Shown: positions 52,581-64,000 of the stretch, piece by piece
Numbering within the stretch: the first letter of the stretch is position 1
Layout: each line of letters begins with the position of its first letter
Source of the DNA: Paralithodes platypus
Lineage: Eukaryota; Arthropoda; Malacostraca; Decapoda; Lithodidae
Assembly (NCBI GenBank): GCA_032716605.1
Contig: CM064552.1
Location: forward strand, 7,870,525 to 7,934,524
DNA length: 64,000 nt
Direction: 5' to 3'
Program-made: the position numbers and the translations under genes
Notes under the pieces: model-generated
What the model was told of the DNA's origin: nothing
Database searches by the model: none
Seen by the model: the letters and a program-made list of their open reading frames with translations, nothing else

Positions 52581-53547
52581 TATCTACAGTATATGAAAAG
52601 GTTGACTGGGTTTTTTATGTTGGCTCAGTTGGTAGATATATAGAATGGCAGGCTGATGAACTGTGAATTGAATCATCGAATACTGATTTTATATGTAAAT
52701 ATATATATATATATATATAAGTGTGAGTGTGTGTGTGAGAGAGAGAGAGAGTGTGTGAGTTCATATGCATGTAGCCCTCGTGCTTGCCTGGAGGAGAATT
52801 AAATTAAATCCATTCATCCTGAGTTGCGTGGGAAAAGTTGTAAAAATACCTTGTATGTGTACTTTGGAAAGTGTATCCTACGACTTGGTATGGAATGGAT
52901 TATTTCCTCCAAGTAGGATTTTTCCATATCCTATACTGTATATGTATATATACAGTATTATTATACAGTATATATATAAATATATGTATGTATGTAGGCC
53001 TACTGTATGAGTATGTGTCTGTTATAATCCCTTGAATAATGTTATGATTACGAGCTTAATATTCATATAATATGTATAGTTTTGTCATTGTTAGGTACCG
53101 CGACGCAAAAGTTGCCCTGTTCGGGTGACAAACGGGTCCCGAAAAAGTTGCTTGGGGCGCAAAATTTGCTCCTAGGAGCAACTTTTGTCACCAGCAACTC
53201 GGGCATGTGTAACTGCCCCTTAAAGGAACTTGGCATAAACAAGAAGAACCCCTCACCCTTATGTGTCCTTATTAAAGTGTACGATCACTTGTAAATGTCA
53301 AAGTGTCTTGCTGAACGTGGAGTGACATGAACCATTTTCTATTGGCAACTTTTACCAGGCAATGTTTCGAAACTCTTTTTCATTGGTATCGGAAATTAGA
53401 ATGAAGGTAGATTATAATAGATGTTTCAATTTCTATCAAACTGAAATTCAGAAACTGCCAGACCAGAATTTAGAGAAGAGTAGGATACGCAGAAAAAAGA
53501 ATCGTGTGACTCCACCATAACTTATTCGGAGACATTTCATTAAACTC
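52581..53547. other. (AT)n, (GA)n and unrecognised DNA; short hairpin segment
   Basis: Microsatellites lie at 52698-52760 and 52920-52990. At 53096-53235 'gcaaaagttgccctg' and 'ggagcaacttttgtca' form an inverted pair, and the following 'catgtgtaactgccccttaa' resembles sequence at 23736. Otherwise nothing. Confidence 0.5.
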
Positions 53548-54425
53548 CAAAACAAATGTGACGAGGCCATAGAACGCCTATCTTCTGATCTATCAATTAT
53601 TTATGATTGGGGCAGAGAAAATCTTGCTACTTTCAACGCTTCCAAGACCCAGTTTCTCCCTCGATCTCTCCATCGCAATCTTCCATAATACTATAAATTA
53701 TTCTTCAACAATACGCAACTCAACCCTTCATCTTCTCTTAATATTCTAGGTGTATCTTTTTCATCCGACCTTTATTGGAAAGATCACATTAGGCCTACCT
53801 CTCTTGCTAAAAACAGCTTCCCGAAAGTTAGGTGTGCTTAACCGTCTCTGTGAGTTATTCACCCCCGCACAGCTTCATGCTCTGTATTGGGGCACAGTGC
53901 ACCCCTGTATTGAGTATTCGCATGTGTGGGGAGGCTCCACCCATAGCGCACTTCTCAAACGAGTAGAATCAAAAGCATTTCACCTCATCAACTCACTTTC
54001 TCTTACTAGTTCCCTACAATATCTTTCTACACACTGCATTGTTGCATCTCTTTCACTCTTCTATCGCTATAACTACAATCAATGTTCTTCAGAGCTCTCT
54101 CAGTGCATACCCCCTCCCTCGCGACGAGTGCGAGGCACCCGCCTTTCAACACAGTCCTACTCCTGTTCTGTCCAGCTCTCCAACCCAAGAATTGGCAAAT
54201 TTTCTTAGTCTTTTTTCTACTCAACAAATGAAATCTGGAACTCGCTCCCTCAATCAATCTTTACTTCATCCTATGATTTAGACTGCTTTAAACTTCGTGT
54301 GTCCAGGCATTTTGACTCCAACGTCCCTTGAATTTGGCTCTGCCACTCTTTTGGCTTTGGGGGAGACACTCGTTGCAGACAGCCTGCCTTTTGTCTCCTT
54401 CATGCACATAGAAACAAAATCAAAA
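53548..54425 (+). mobile_element. I/jockey-like LINE fragment with 3' end
   Basis: ERLSSDLSIIYDWGRENLATF and FNASKTQFL (53565-53660), LGVSFSSDLYWKDHI, RKLGVLNRLCELFTPAQL, IEYSHVWGGSTHSALL and NQCSSELSQCIPPPSRRVRG to VPSRHF-like C-terminus, then the shared 3' end to about 54425. Several frameshifts (near 53690 and 53790). The RT core is missing by 5' truncation. Confidence 0.8.
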
Positions 54426-54660
54426 CATATATATTTTTTGTAAAATAAAAAACAATAAATTGGATCCATTATGGTTAGCTTAACAATATGTGTTGTTTAT
54501 CTAGATGATCCCAATTATTTCAAACTAAATATTTCTAGCAACTATTCTTTAATTGTTATGGTAGTAAGAGCTATATAATATGAAACAATTTATTTGTTAC
54601 CTGCGTTTGCAATATTCAATGTATGCCTATCTGGAAATGTATTTGCTTCAAAATAGCTGT

Positions 54661-54745
54661 TAAATATATCTATCTATCTATTGCCAAATGCCTTGATCCC
54701 CGACGGGGTGGCCACGAATTAATCGGCTCCAATTCGTTCGATGAC
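54661..54745 (-). mobile_element. Short repeat with (ATAG)n tail, fragment
   Basis: On the + strand (CTAT)n is followed by 'tgccaaatgccttgatcccc'. A similar '(ctat)n tgccggatgccttactccc' starts at 55850. This suggests a retroposon on the - strand whose tail is ATAG repeats. Confidence 0.4.
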
Positions 54746-54880
54746 AATAAATAAGCTATAAATATATTAACACTGTGTTAGTAATATATTAATTATTGTA
54801 GATGTACTTAACATTAAGTACAAATGACTGTCACTACCAGGTAACCAAAGCAACTCAACACAGAGTTGTTGAATATTAAT

Positions 54881-55252
54881 TTAAGGGGAGATGGGTCGTT
54901 TTTCTGGCCCTCCTTCTTCCCCATGTTTATCTCCATTAGTTTTCAGATTTAAAGATGTTTGCCGCATTGGTTTGTCGATATGAAAACCTTGCGTCCCATT
55001 CATTTGTCAAAATTAAGACCTTTCGTGCTATTTAGGTGTCGATTTTTATTCCTGGCGAACGATAGTGAGCCTTTATTTTTGGAATAATCGGCCTTCGGCC
55101 GTGAATTTTTTTTTACCGAAAAATGTACAAATTAATCTAGAAGGGGATCTAATGGACGTTTTTAAAGTTTGATGGAGGTCTAGCGAGGAAACTAAATAAT
55201 ACATGAATATATATATATAAATAGACCCCAAAAATGACCAATATCCCCTTCA
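54881..55252 (+). mobile_element. G-short TTAA element
   Basis: TTAAGGGGAGATGGG at the left; the right end 'atatccccttca' has TTCA in place of TTAA. Internal order as in other copies, with the hairpin decayed to 'cggccttcggccgtg'. Confidence 0.7.
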
Positions 55253-55616
55253 TGGTGCACATTTCGTCTAACCCAGATATATTTTATGTTTTTGTATCAT
55301 CTATTTTTTTCAAGTAAATTTGTGTTGATTGGTTTACTAACACATTTTCTTTTACTTTTAGTATATGTACTTTCGATATCACCTCTATATATTCATCAAA
55401 CAAAGGAGAGGATTATTATCAAGTACTTCAGATTTTTGGGTTTATTTGCCTCATCAAAGAGATGGCCCTGTGTCTTATAAGTTCAAATTGGGTATGCCTT
55501 TGGCTTAGTTTTATACTAATATTTAGTATACTACAATTCTTCTTATTGTTTTAAATGTTGTGTTCTACTTTAATGATATATCCATGCTTATTGAATTACA
55601 TACATATTTCGGCATG

Positions 55617-55617
<1 letters not shown>

Positions 55618-55698
<81 letters not shown>

Positions 55699-55722
55699 AT
55701 ATATATATATATATACTGTATA
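55618..55722. repeat. (AT)n microsatellite
   Basis: About 50 AT units with rare interruptions. Confidence 0.97.
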
Positions 55723-55849
55723 TATAAAACATAAAATTATAATATATTGAACACAAACCCATTATTTTGTATATAATATTAGATCAAACGGATAGTCATA
55801 TTAACCGTTTTTAGGAAACAGGAAATTATGTATTACTGTACTGTCTATC

Positions 55850-56250
55850 TAGCTATCTATCTATCTATTGCCGGATGCCTTACTCCCTTATGAGGCTGGC
55901 CATACACAAAACGCTCCGAAACAGACTTGTCCACCGTGGGAAGGACTAACGGTGCCAGAATTTTAAGGATTTACAGGATTAACCACTCAATTTAGGGTCC
56001 ACCCGACTCCAAGCCCGAGGCCCTTTTAGTATTTTGTTAGCACTATTTTAAACAGTGGTGGATGGCTAGTCTATCCACCAACCTGCTTCACCCTTAGGTG
56101 AGCACTAAACAGTAAGGATTGGTATATGGTTAAATCCTCTAGATGGTTGCCGACCATGGCTGACGAGTCTCATCCACTCGGATTGATATATAGTAGTCTC
56201 CCCTAGCTGGGTTGCCGACCAAGGCTTATGAGTCTCACTCATTAATCATG
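55850..56250 (-). mobile_element. Longer copy of the (ATAG)n-tailed repeat
   Basis: '(ctat)n tgccggatgccttactccc' at 55850-55890, then about 350 bases including the near-duplicate phrases 'ggttgccgaccatggctgac' (56146) and 'ggttgccgaccaaggcttat' (56209). Classification unknown. Confidence 0.4.
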
Positions 56251-56310
56251 CACCTTTAATTCTTAATAATAAGTGTGCCCCTTATAATATAGTTATTATA
56301 CATAGGCCAG

Positions 56311-56440
56311 TAATTCTAACTTTTATCCTCTGTAATTCAAAAAACGCTAGAGTAATTAATATGCTTTAAATGTCCCTATTCCCTGTCTGACTCTTCCCAA
56401 ATGGTAGCAATATTAGCTTGATTACACTAGTATCTTTCTA
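56311..56440. mobile_element. Diverged copy of the 27388 foldback repeat
   Basis: 'ttttatcctctgtaattcaa' and 'gactcttcccaaatggtag' are inverse matches to the 27388-27596 element in the same order. Confidence 0.55.
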
Positions 56441-56901
56441 TTTATATAGATTAGTGGTCAAGATATTGCTGGCCAAATTATGACATGACATGACAGGAAT
56501 ATAGGAAAGGTGAGACTAGCAATAATTTTGATCACTTTGATATGACATGACATTATTATAGGAAAGGCAAGACAGGTACTCAAATTTACACTGGAATGCT
56601 GTTGAGCCACAGATATTTACATTGCGGGTCCTCATTAACATCTGAGTGAGACGGAGCACCAAGGAAAGAGAGTGTGTTCAGTACACTCCAGTCCATAGGC
56701 TTTGTCCCACAGCAGTGCTTATCAAATTAGGTTTATTAATATAAAAACATTGTATAATTCTCCTACTCGACGAGACAGAGAAAGGGGCGAGGGAACGCGA
56801 AAGTGGTTCCGGACCCTGAGAATAGGAACTTTAAATGTTGTTTCTGTTCGGGCTCTGTCTCGTGTCGACCACCCCCAGCAATGGGGTATGTGCCTGAGTA
56901 T

Positions 56902-56932
<31 letters not shown>

Positions 56933-58095
56933 CAACATAGAAACATAAACTGGCTTTTCATGAGTGACTAATACACTCAAGCAATCAAATCAATAAGTTG
57001 AAGCAATAATTGATGATCTTTTCCTAGTCGTTAGAAACAATACTAATCAATGCGAGTCACCATGAATACACAAAAGACTTTAACACCGTAATGTAAAAAG
57101 ATGATACTCTCTCAAAATAGAGTCAATATTCAAATCACTAGTTCATTGTCGGGCATTTACACAGGTTAAGCTCGGTCACAGAAATGGTTGATTTAAGGGG
57201 TCACAGAAGGAAATCAATGTAGCACTGGTTTGATGTTGCGTGTAGCACTGGTGTGTATGTGGTCTCAACTCTGCAAAATATTACCATAGACTATCACCTT
57301 AAAAAAAGTGATGGTGTACAGATTATTAATCAAAGACAAGGGTATAATGTGTGGTTTGTGTCCACATACAAGAAAGGCCTAACACAGTTAAAAGGGAGGT
57401 CTGTAGAGACAGCCTACAACAAGCTAACGCTGAAGATTCTTCTTAAGTTGGGGTTTCTCGTCTTGTTCTGGTTTCTGGCGGCTTAGATCCTGGCCTGGAT
57501 TTCACAACGTGGTAAGGCTGCGTCCAGGCAAGAGGTCCTTTGGCTGATGAGGCACTTTAGGCCAAGCACACACAAGGTTGAGAGCTGTTAGTTTTAGGGA
57601 GGAACACTGGAGGTGGCTCTACGGAAGAGACTGTCTGGCTGAGCTCAACACAGTTCTTAGGTAGTTTGGAAGTGGGGAACGTCGTTACTCAAAATGAGGG
57701 CCTGTTCTCAACAGTTTGTAGTGGAAAGGGCTTGTACACCAATCCTACCTTGCCTGACCTCTAGTGATTTGGCTGAGGTAGTCTCAGCTTTGGATGAGTT
57801 GTCACTGGTGGTCCTTTTGAGGACAAGAACGGCCTCTGAATATCTCCGTAGTTTTCTGGGCCGTGGGGGGACCCTGGCTGCTCAAGCACAGCCCAGATGG
57901 GCGGCTTGTGTGCTAGAGGGGCCTTGGGTAGGGTTGAGCTAGACCCTTCTCTAATGGAGACCATGCACACCTTCTCTCTTCTCTGCGTCTTGTTTTTCTG
58001 CTTCTCTCCTGTATTTGAAGTTTGATACGTAATTTACCCTGCATGATTTTACTTGGAACACTCTTATTTGTCGAAAATCTAAAGTTGTTTTCCCC
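56441..58095. other. No gene recognised
   Basis: Includes (CATA)n at 56905-56930 and open frames of 77-89 codons (for example 57694-57942) with no recognisable domain. Confidence 0.5.
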
Positions 58096-58235
58096 CAACG
58101 AAGAACAACAAAAACAATAACAACATACACATCAACAAAAATAGCAGCAATAACAACAACAACAATAGCAGCAATAACGATAACAACAACAATAATAACA
58201 GTAATAATAATAATAACAACAACAACGGTAACGAA
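58096..58235. repeat. (AAC)n/(AAT)n trinucleotide tract
   Basis: Interrupted AAC, AAT and AGC triplets over about 140 bases. Confidence 0.9.
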
Positions 58236-58480
58236 AAAAACAACATACCATGCATTCATTCGCGTGGGGTACACACACAAAATATGTATGTAAAACACAT
58301 AAAATATAAAATAACTACATATAAAAATAGTTGATCGGATTGAATGGAGTTAAGAAATATGTCCTGAGGGAAGAGTGAGGGGTCGACTATCACTTCCCCT
58401 TCAAACTGAGAATCTCCCTTACTTCATATTTTCATATTTCTCTGGGCTACCTATTCGCACTACTGTGCATGGACTCTTAA

Positions 58481-58695
58481 TTAACCCACTCAGTACCGGT
58501 GACGTCCTTTTAACATTATTTGACTACAATTAGACGATATTATTCAGAAAAAAAAAGGGCCTCCAAAAATTAGACTGCGTCGAACTACCTCCCTTAACCC
58601 TATTTACTGCCACAGATCCTTCTTAATCTGCACAAAATCGTCTAAATTTAGCTAGAATGTAACAAAAAAGAAGTCGCTGGTACAGTAGAGGTTAA
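58481..58695. mobile_element. P1 TTAA foldback element (215 bp)
   Basis: TTAACCCACTCAGTACCGG to CTGGTACAGTAGAGGTTAA. Arms 'caattagacgatattattca' and 'aaaatcgtctaaatttagct'. The element is preceded by TTAATTAA, i.e. a second TTAA touching its end. Confidence 0.82.
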
Positions 58696-58879
58696 CACTC
58701 TCTGGCACAACGCCTTGTGGTTTATTATGATTTTTTTTTTTTAATTATTATGTAGGGTTTTAATTGTTATAATAATTATAATATTTATTTATTTTTATTC
58801 CAGACACAGAAGATAAATTCAGTATATATAGGGTATACAGTACAACCTGATGGTCCATATCACATACAACACTCAAGAG

Positions 58880-59715
58880 CACACCTATTTTGTGATATAA
58901 CAATTATTTTTGATTGGGGCATAGAAAATCTTGTTAGTATCAATGCCTCCAAGTCCCAATTTCTCCTATCTACCTGTGGCAATCTTCCACAAGACTATCA
59001 ATTACTCATCAACAATCTTCTCTCAATTAATCTTGGTGTATTTTTTTTCATCCGACCTTTCTTGAAAAGATCATATTACCACTCTTGCGAAAACAGCTTC
59101 CCAGAAGTTAGGCGTGCTCAACCATCTCCGTGGGTTCTTCGCCAATACACAGCTTCGTGCTCTGTATAAGGGCACAGTGCGCCATTGTGTCGAGTACATA
59201 TTGTTTGCATGTGTGGGTAGGTTCACCCATGCTGCACTTCTCGAAGAGTGGAGTCAAAAGCACTTCACCTCATCAACTGATCACTTAATTCCTCTTACTA
59301 GTTCCCTACAATCTCTTTCTACAAGCACCACAATGTTGCATATCTCTTTCATTCTTCTATCGCAACAATCAGTTTTCTTTAGAGAGATCTCAGTGCATAA
59401 AATAACTCCTCCCTTGCAGCAAGTGCAGAGGCACCCACCTTTCAACACAGTCCCACTCCTAATCTGTCCAGCTTTCCAATCCAAGAATTAGCACATTTTC
59501 TCAGTCTTTCTCTTATTCAACAAGTGAACTCTGGAATTATCTCCCTCAATCAATCTTTCCTTCATCCTATGACTTGGACTGCTTTAAACTTTGTGTCCAG
59601 GCTTATTGACCCCAACGTTACTTAAATTTGGCTTTCTGTCACTCTTTTGGTTTGGGGAGGCAGTAGTTACAGGCAGCCTGCCTTTTGTCTCCTTCATAAA
59701 AATGGAAAAATAACT
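58880..59715 (+). mobile_element. I/jockey-like LINE fragment with 3' end
   Basis: IDNSASKSQFLLS-like start near 58920, QKLGVLNHLRGFFANTQLRA (59105), VGRFTHAALLEEWSQKHF, then an out-of-frame C-terminus and the shared 3' end to about 59712. 5'-truncated, with several small deletions. Confidence 0.75.
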
Positions 59716-60012
59716 GTGTTACACGGCCTTGTTCAACTTCTCGATTCCGCCAACTGTGCATGAAATTACTTCCCAATGTGTAGCTCTTGGGGATAAGTGA
59801 TTATAACTGTATTGTATGTCCACTCTTAGAGTCTTTACTCAGGGTTGTAGGCTATTATCCTGAGGAGATCAACTGCCGAATGTCTGTAATGTCGGTATAC
59901 AAAAAACAAAACAAAACAAAAACAGCCTAGGCCACGCCTAAGCTGTTTTTTTTTTTTTTTGCTGGTAGATGTTCTGGGAGGAAGAAGGTCACCTTGTGCC
60001 ATTTTGGCGGGT

Positions 60013-60043
60013 CACCAGTGCCACTTGACAGGTGGCACTGGTG
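60013..60043. repeat. Perfect 12-bp hairpin
   Basis: CACCAGTGCCAC, a 7-base loop, then the exact inverse GTGGCACTGGTG. Confidence 0.9.
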
Positions 60044-60599
60044 GACAGAGTGACAGAGATATGCTCTGATGAGAGTTGATTCTCCCGCGCTGCTAATAAA
60101 AACGGGATACCCGTTGAAGAAAACTTTTCATGGATAACTTGCTTATTTAAATTATCTCTGGGATCACCATCACTGATTCTAATCCCCTAGGACCTAGGTG
60201 GTGGAGAGTGTTCTTGAGATGCAGGTATCACACCTATAGCTAGCCTTTTAATTGCCTCTTTACACCAAGAAAACTAATAAAATGGATGATGGTGAGCCCT
60301 TGCAAGACTGATATGGTCACGATGTCTTGTTTTTAGCCATCAGTTATACGATATGGACAAAATATCAGGCAACGTGGCTTTACTTAAGCTTATTTAGGGC
60401 GTCTAAAATTATAGGCCTATTATGTAATGACAGCAACTGAGAAAGCGTAGGTGAATCAAGCGCTTTATGTTTTTTTAGCAAAAATATTTTGTTTAGTAAC
60501 AATTTTAATTAAAAATTATATATGAAATTTTGAATGTATTTTGCGTTGGTCGAACATAATTTTCGATAATGCATATATAGTAAACAGGAGAAATTAACA

Positions 60600-60790
60600 A
60601 GTTGCAGTTGCAGAAGCGGTCGCCAGAGCTGGCAGAGCGCTGCAGTAGCCAGTAGTTGCTCACTTGAACACACACGGACAAGTAGCTGTCCGTTTTTCGT
60701 ATTTTTTCTGTTCAGTTTATTTTATCCCGCTAAGTGAGTATACGGACATTGAGCCAGTAGATTAAGGACCGTGTTATCGTGGAGTTAAGG
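60600..60790 (+). promoter_or_regulatory. Possible promoter and 5' exon of an unknown gene
   Basis: A local GC rise (60615-60660) is followed by a 'ttcagttt' initiator-like site at 60712 and a GAG/TTAAG-GTATAT donor-like sequence near 60787. No coding sequence is attached, and this is only a pattern-level suggestion. Confidence 0.15.
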
Positions 60791-61049
60791 TATATATATG
60801 GGGTGTATTATGTTAATGAAAGGCTTGGTGTGTATGTTTACCGAGCCCCACCCATCTGGCACACACAGGCGGGGGGGAAAATCGTTGTCAGCTGATAAGA
60901 GTACACCGTCACATCTTACCATTTGTATACTTCTTCTGACATTTACTGTATTTCTAGACGGGTTTTATATTTATTTGAATGCGTATGGATGACCTAGGAT
61001 GTTTGATTTAAGGTAGCCAGTTGTATACCGGTAAATTTGGTTAGTCATT

Positions 61050-61590
61050 AGGACTACTGAGTAAGTAGTAACTAGGCTAGTAAGTTACTGAGGTATAGGC
61101 TAGGCTAGCCTAGGCTTAGCAAGCCCCTAACAGTTAAGTAGTAATGCTAGGATAGGCTAGTAGTAGCCTTGGGTACATTTTTACCGTGTCAAAGCCCTTT
61201 TAGCATAGGCTAGGCTATAGCCTATTTTGATAAAGGTTACTTTTAGGACCGACTGATTTCAGCAACTAGGCCTCCTGGCCTAGGCTAGGCTAGGCTATTT
61301 TTTTAATTTGCGTTTTTCTTTCAGATACCGTGTGGTCCGTGTTCGATAAATGGGTTAGGCCTATCTGTATAACAACAACTCTCGATTGCGGGATTCCTGT
61401 CTTAGCCTAGGCTATGTAATTATTTTTTGGGTAGCATTCAAGGAGACTATATCAGGAGTCAGGACTCTTCTTACCTATGACCGGGTATAAGCTATCCTAG
61501 TGTTTACTAGGCCTACAGTATACCCCTTTGAATTTTGAAAGGACATTAGCCTAACCTAACAACCTTACCTAACCTAACCTATCCTAGTAT
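61050..61590. repeat. Dense TAGGC/TAGCC words and a CCTAA-repeat patch
   Basis: 'aggctaggct' words recur at about 61093, 61150, 61206 and 61272 and their inverse at other sites. At 61551-61590 there are six to seven CCTAA or one-off units (CCTAACCTAACAACC, then TTACCTAACCTAACC), the complement of TTAGG. Confidence 0.6.
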
Positions 61591-61965
61591 TATGGGTGGG
61601 GGCTGCCGCCCCCACCCCCCCCGCTATTAGACATCTTTGACAGATTTTTGGTGTATTTTTCTGTGAAAAGGGTATTTTTTCAATTTATCAATAACGAAAA
61701 TCCTCCATGCGACTAGGCTATATGGAGAAAAATATGGCGAATCTGTTGGTGCCTATTTTCCCTAATAAATTGTTTCTAAAAAGGCGGATGTAGTGTCCTT
61801 GAATATTATCATTTTTTGTTGCTGTCCTTACTCAAGGGAGTGGGACCTTACAGATGCGCGGATAAGTACCACAAATTTTCGGAGTGTTTTTTTAATTGTT
61901 TTGTGTTCATTTGCACCAATATATAGCCTACTTATATAGGCCTAGTGTTTGTAATTAATTAGAAA
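61591..61965. other. No feature recognised
   Basis: GC patch 'gggctgccgcccccacc' at 61608, otherwise AT-rich. Confidence 0.5.
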
Positions 61966-62247
61966 GAATGAGTATTTACCCATTATCCAACAGTCTAAAA
62001 ATACGCCCCCCACTAGTGGGGAGGGCTATGAGTATCAGGGAAATTGAGGGGTTCAAGAGGATATAAGACGAAAAATAATCTGTATTTGGATATAACCGTT
62101 TGCCGTGAGATACAGAATAAGTTGAGGGGGGCAAGCCCCCCCCCCCCCCAGGATTTATTGAAATCCTCATCTATGTAGACAGCAGGGGGCAAAATCTTAA
62201 TTTTCCCTAACTGACCCTATTATTGGATAATAGGTAAACACTCACTT
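61966..62247. mobile_element. MITE with about 20-bp terminal inverted repeats
   Basis: Left 'gagtatttacccattatcca' and right, inverted, 'gagtgtttacctattatcca'. About 280 bp, no coding capacity. The superfamily could not be assigned because no target duplication was identified. Confidence 0.65.
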
Positions 62248-62517
62248 TCGAATGTTCAATATATAAATCCACTGGATATGAATGAAAATCACGTACACAC
62301 ACAACAAATCGAAAGACGTATGAGAGTCATCCAGCTGAAGCCGCCATTGTGGGTACACTAGTCCGCCACCCTCACCTTCTCCAATATATTGGATTATCGG
62401 ATGTGTGCAGCTGCGCGTGACAGGTGATTGGCTAAATGGGTGTGACGTCATCCAGGGAATTCCATTGCTATTGGTTGATTATTTCACGTAATATACGTAT
62501 TTCACGTTATATGAGAG

Positions 62518-64000
62518 AAATGCTATTAGAGCAGAGGTCAGAAGAGGACTGTTTATTTATGTAAGAAAAGAGCTCAAGGTTAATGAGGTGGATATGAGAC
62601 AGCAGTATTGTGAGTATTTGTGTATTGAAGTAAAATGTGCAAGAGGATCAATTCTAATTGCCTCTATATATAGAAGCCCAAATAATAGCAGGGGAGAGGA
62701 TGATAACCTACTGAAAGCAATGGAGGAGATAGATAATAGAGAGAACAAATATAAAATTTTGATTGGAGATTTCAATTTGCCAAGGATCAACTGGGCAAAT
62801 TGTACTACTCCAGCGGGACAGGGTAGCCTGGAAAATAAGTTTATAGAGAAAGTGAGAGATTGTTTTTTAACGCAACATATTGTAGAGATGACAAGATATA
62901 AGAGATGGGACGCAGGGGAGTGTACTTGATTTGATTTTTAGCAATGAAGAGGATATAGTGGAACATGTTAATGTGGATAGCCCTATAGGTCGTAGTGACC
63001 ATGCCTGTATAAGCTTTAGTTGTAACATTAAATCAGAGAGGGATAATAGAAGCAATAGAAAAATATACATGTATGATATAGCAGATTATGAGCTGCTGAG
63101 ACGGTGTTTGGACATTGACTGGGGGGAATACTTGAACGGTGAAGATGCTGAAGGAATGTGGAGGAAAATTAGAGTCAAACTGGAGAATGCTGTATCCAAA
63201 AGTGTACCAGTAAGGGAATATAAGGATAAAACAAAATTGAGGAAAAGAACTAACCCAGAATTGCCAATGAAAAGAAAGCTTTGGATATTGATTAGAAGAA
63301 AGAAACGATTGTGGGAAAGATTAAAATTGTTAAAAAAGAACAGGGGGTCTAGTATAGAAGCTAAAGAAGCGGATCTGGAACGCAGACAAATAAACAATAA
63401 AATAAAGTGGGAAACAAGGAGGGGGGTGAAGGAGAGGGAGAGAGAGATAGCTAGAAATGTGAAGGATAATCCAAAAATATTCTGGAAGTACATTCAGGAA
63501 AAGTTAACAAGAAGAGTAGGGATCCCAGAGCTGGTAGGGGGGTTGAATGGTGGGAGTAGAGCGGAGACTGATAAGGAGAAAGCAGAGGTGCTGGGGAAAT
63601 ACTTTGGGGGGGTACTAACAGTGGAGTCGGAGGATGCAGTGCCTACTATTCCCATCAAACAGGCACCGGCACTAGAACTAGTAGAGTTTTCCCATGCTAG
63701 AATAAGAAGGGCTATAGAAAAAATTAACAGAAGTAAGTCACCGGGACCGGATGGGATACACCCAAGAATCATAAAGGAAGGAGGGGAGATGTTAGTAGAG
63801 CCATTGAAAATGTTATTTGAGGTATCGTTTAATACAGGACAAATCCCGATGGACTGGAGAGAGGCGAACATAACAGCTATATTTAAGAAGGGAAAGAGAA
63901 ATGACCCAGGGAATTATAGACCAGTCAGTTTGACAAGTGTTATGTGTAAACTAATGGAAACGGTAATTAGAGAAGGAATAATGGATCATATGAAGTCAAA
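62518..64000 (+). pseudogene. CR1-type LINE ORF2 (endonuclease and RT), runs off the window
   Basis: 5'-truncated inside the AP-endonuclease: GLFIYVRKELKVNEVDM, LIASIYRSPNN, ILIGDFNLPRINW (62760), then a 1-base frameshift near 62900, after which VLDLIFSNEEDIVE and GRSDHACISF continue. The linker (RKIYMYDIADYELLRRCL, MKRKLWILIRRKKRLWERL) leads to the RT fingers: INRSKSPGPDGIHPRIIKEG (63721), ANITAIFKKGKRNDPGNYRP and SLTSVMCKLMETVIREGI at the window edge. Downstream of the frameshift the frame is open for over 1,000 bases. The layout parallels the element at 13266-17880 but with clearly different sequence. Confidence 0.85.

Noticed and set aside
57694..57942. 82-codon + strand open frame
   Set aside because: Moderate GC but no domain, homologue or neighbouring exon seen.

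Overview
The window is animal nuclear DNA, very probably from a crustacean and possibly a decapod. The evidence is split genes with GT-AG introns, abundant (GT)n, (TC)n and (AT)n microsatellites, arthropod-type LINE remnants, a tRNA-derived SINE, and a short stretch resembling the arthropod telomere unit TTAGG. There are no operons or prokaryotic signals. Species assignment is inference.

Host genes. Two conserved genes can be recognised, both on the + strand. (1) One 23-codon exon (2238-2306) of the MAGUK scaffold CASK, the exon linking PDZ to SH3. Three diverged but still open tandem copies of it follow (2453-2854). (2) The lysosomal membrane transporter MFSD8 (CLN7), in five exons: 10444-10559, 28254-28381, 32402-32515, 37088-37293 and 39877-40869. 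Splice phases agree throughout and give 518 residues up to a TAA stop. The extreme N-terminus through the first membrane segment was not found. Introns of 17.7, 4.0, 4.6 and 2.6 kb make up most of 10.4-40 kb. The CASK exon lies upstream of the first MFSD8 exon seen and no other CASK exon was recognised, so nesting, a stray exon copy or an assembly join are all possible.

Mobile DNA. The rest is mostly transposon debris. LINE material: a CR1/L2-like element with an SGNH-esterase ORF1 and an EN-RT ORF2 (about 13.27-17.88 kb), hit twice by one (AAC)n-tailed retroposon; two copies of a LINE C-terminus with a zinc-finger and restriction-like-endonuclease module (4.6-6.0 and 19.97-21.3 kb); RTE-like fragments on the - strand (17.9, 38.9 and 46.7-48.6 kb); a family of truncated I/jockey-like copies with one shared 3' end (24.3, 32.1, 48.7, 53.5 and 58.9 kb); and an EN-RT element running off the right edge (62.5-64 kb). 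SINEs occur at 6.9, 12.3, 12.7 and 23.2 kb.

TTAA elements. The most striking feature is a colony of small non-autonomous elements ending exactly in TTAA. Names used here: P1, a 213-226 bp foldback TTAACCC...GGGTTAA (19658, 22152, 22473, 23768, 32859, 33550, 50307, 58481). P2, about 640 bp TTAACCCA...TGGGTTAA (33619, inserted inside a P1 copy; relatives at 37.96 and 38.57 kb). P3-P6, single or few copies (9033, 28485, 42856, 44944/18.5 kb). G-short (about 325-390 bp) and G-long (about 390 bp palindrome), both TTAAGGG...CCCTTAA, at 3.1, 3.6, 19.2, 21.8, 24.0, 25.9, 26.3, 49.5, 50.7, 51.2, 51.8 and 54.9 kb. TTAA targets with terminal CCC/GGG fit piggyBac-like MITEs. No transposase was recognised in the window.

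Tandem DNA. A 56-bp, 22-unit satellite (29387-30613) appears to have grown out of a SINE body. Degenerate minisatellites sit directly against the 3' splice sites of the CASK exon and of MFSD8 exons at 37088 and 39877. Stretches with nothing recognisable are listed as such.
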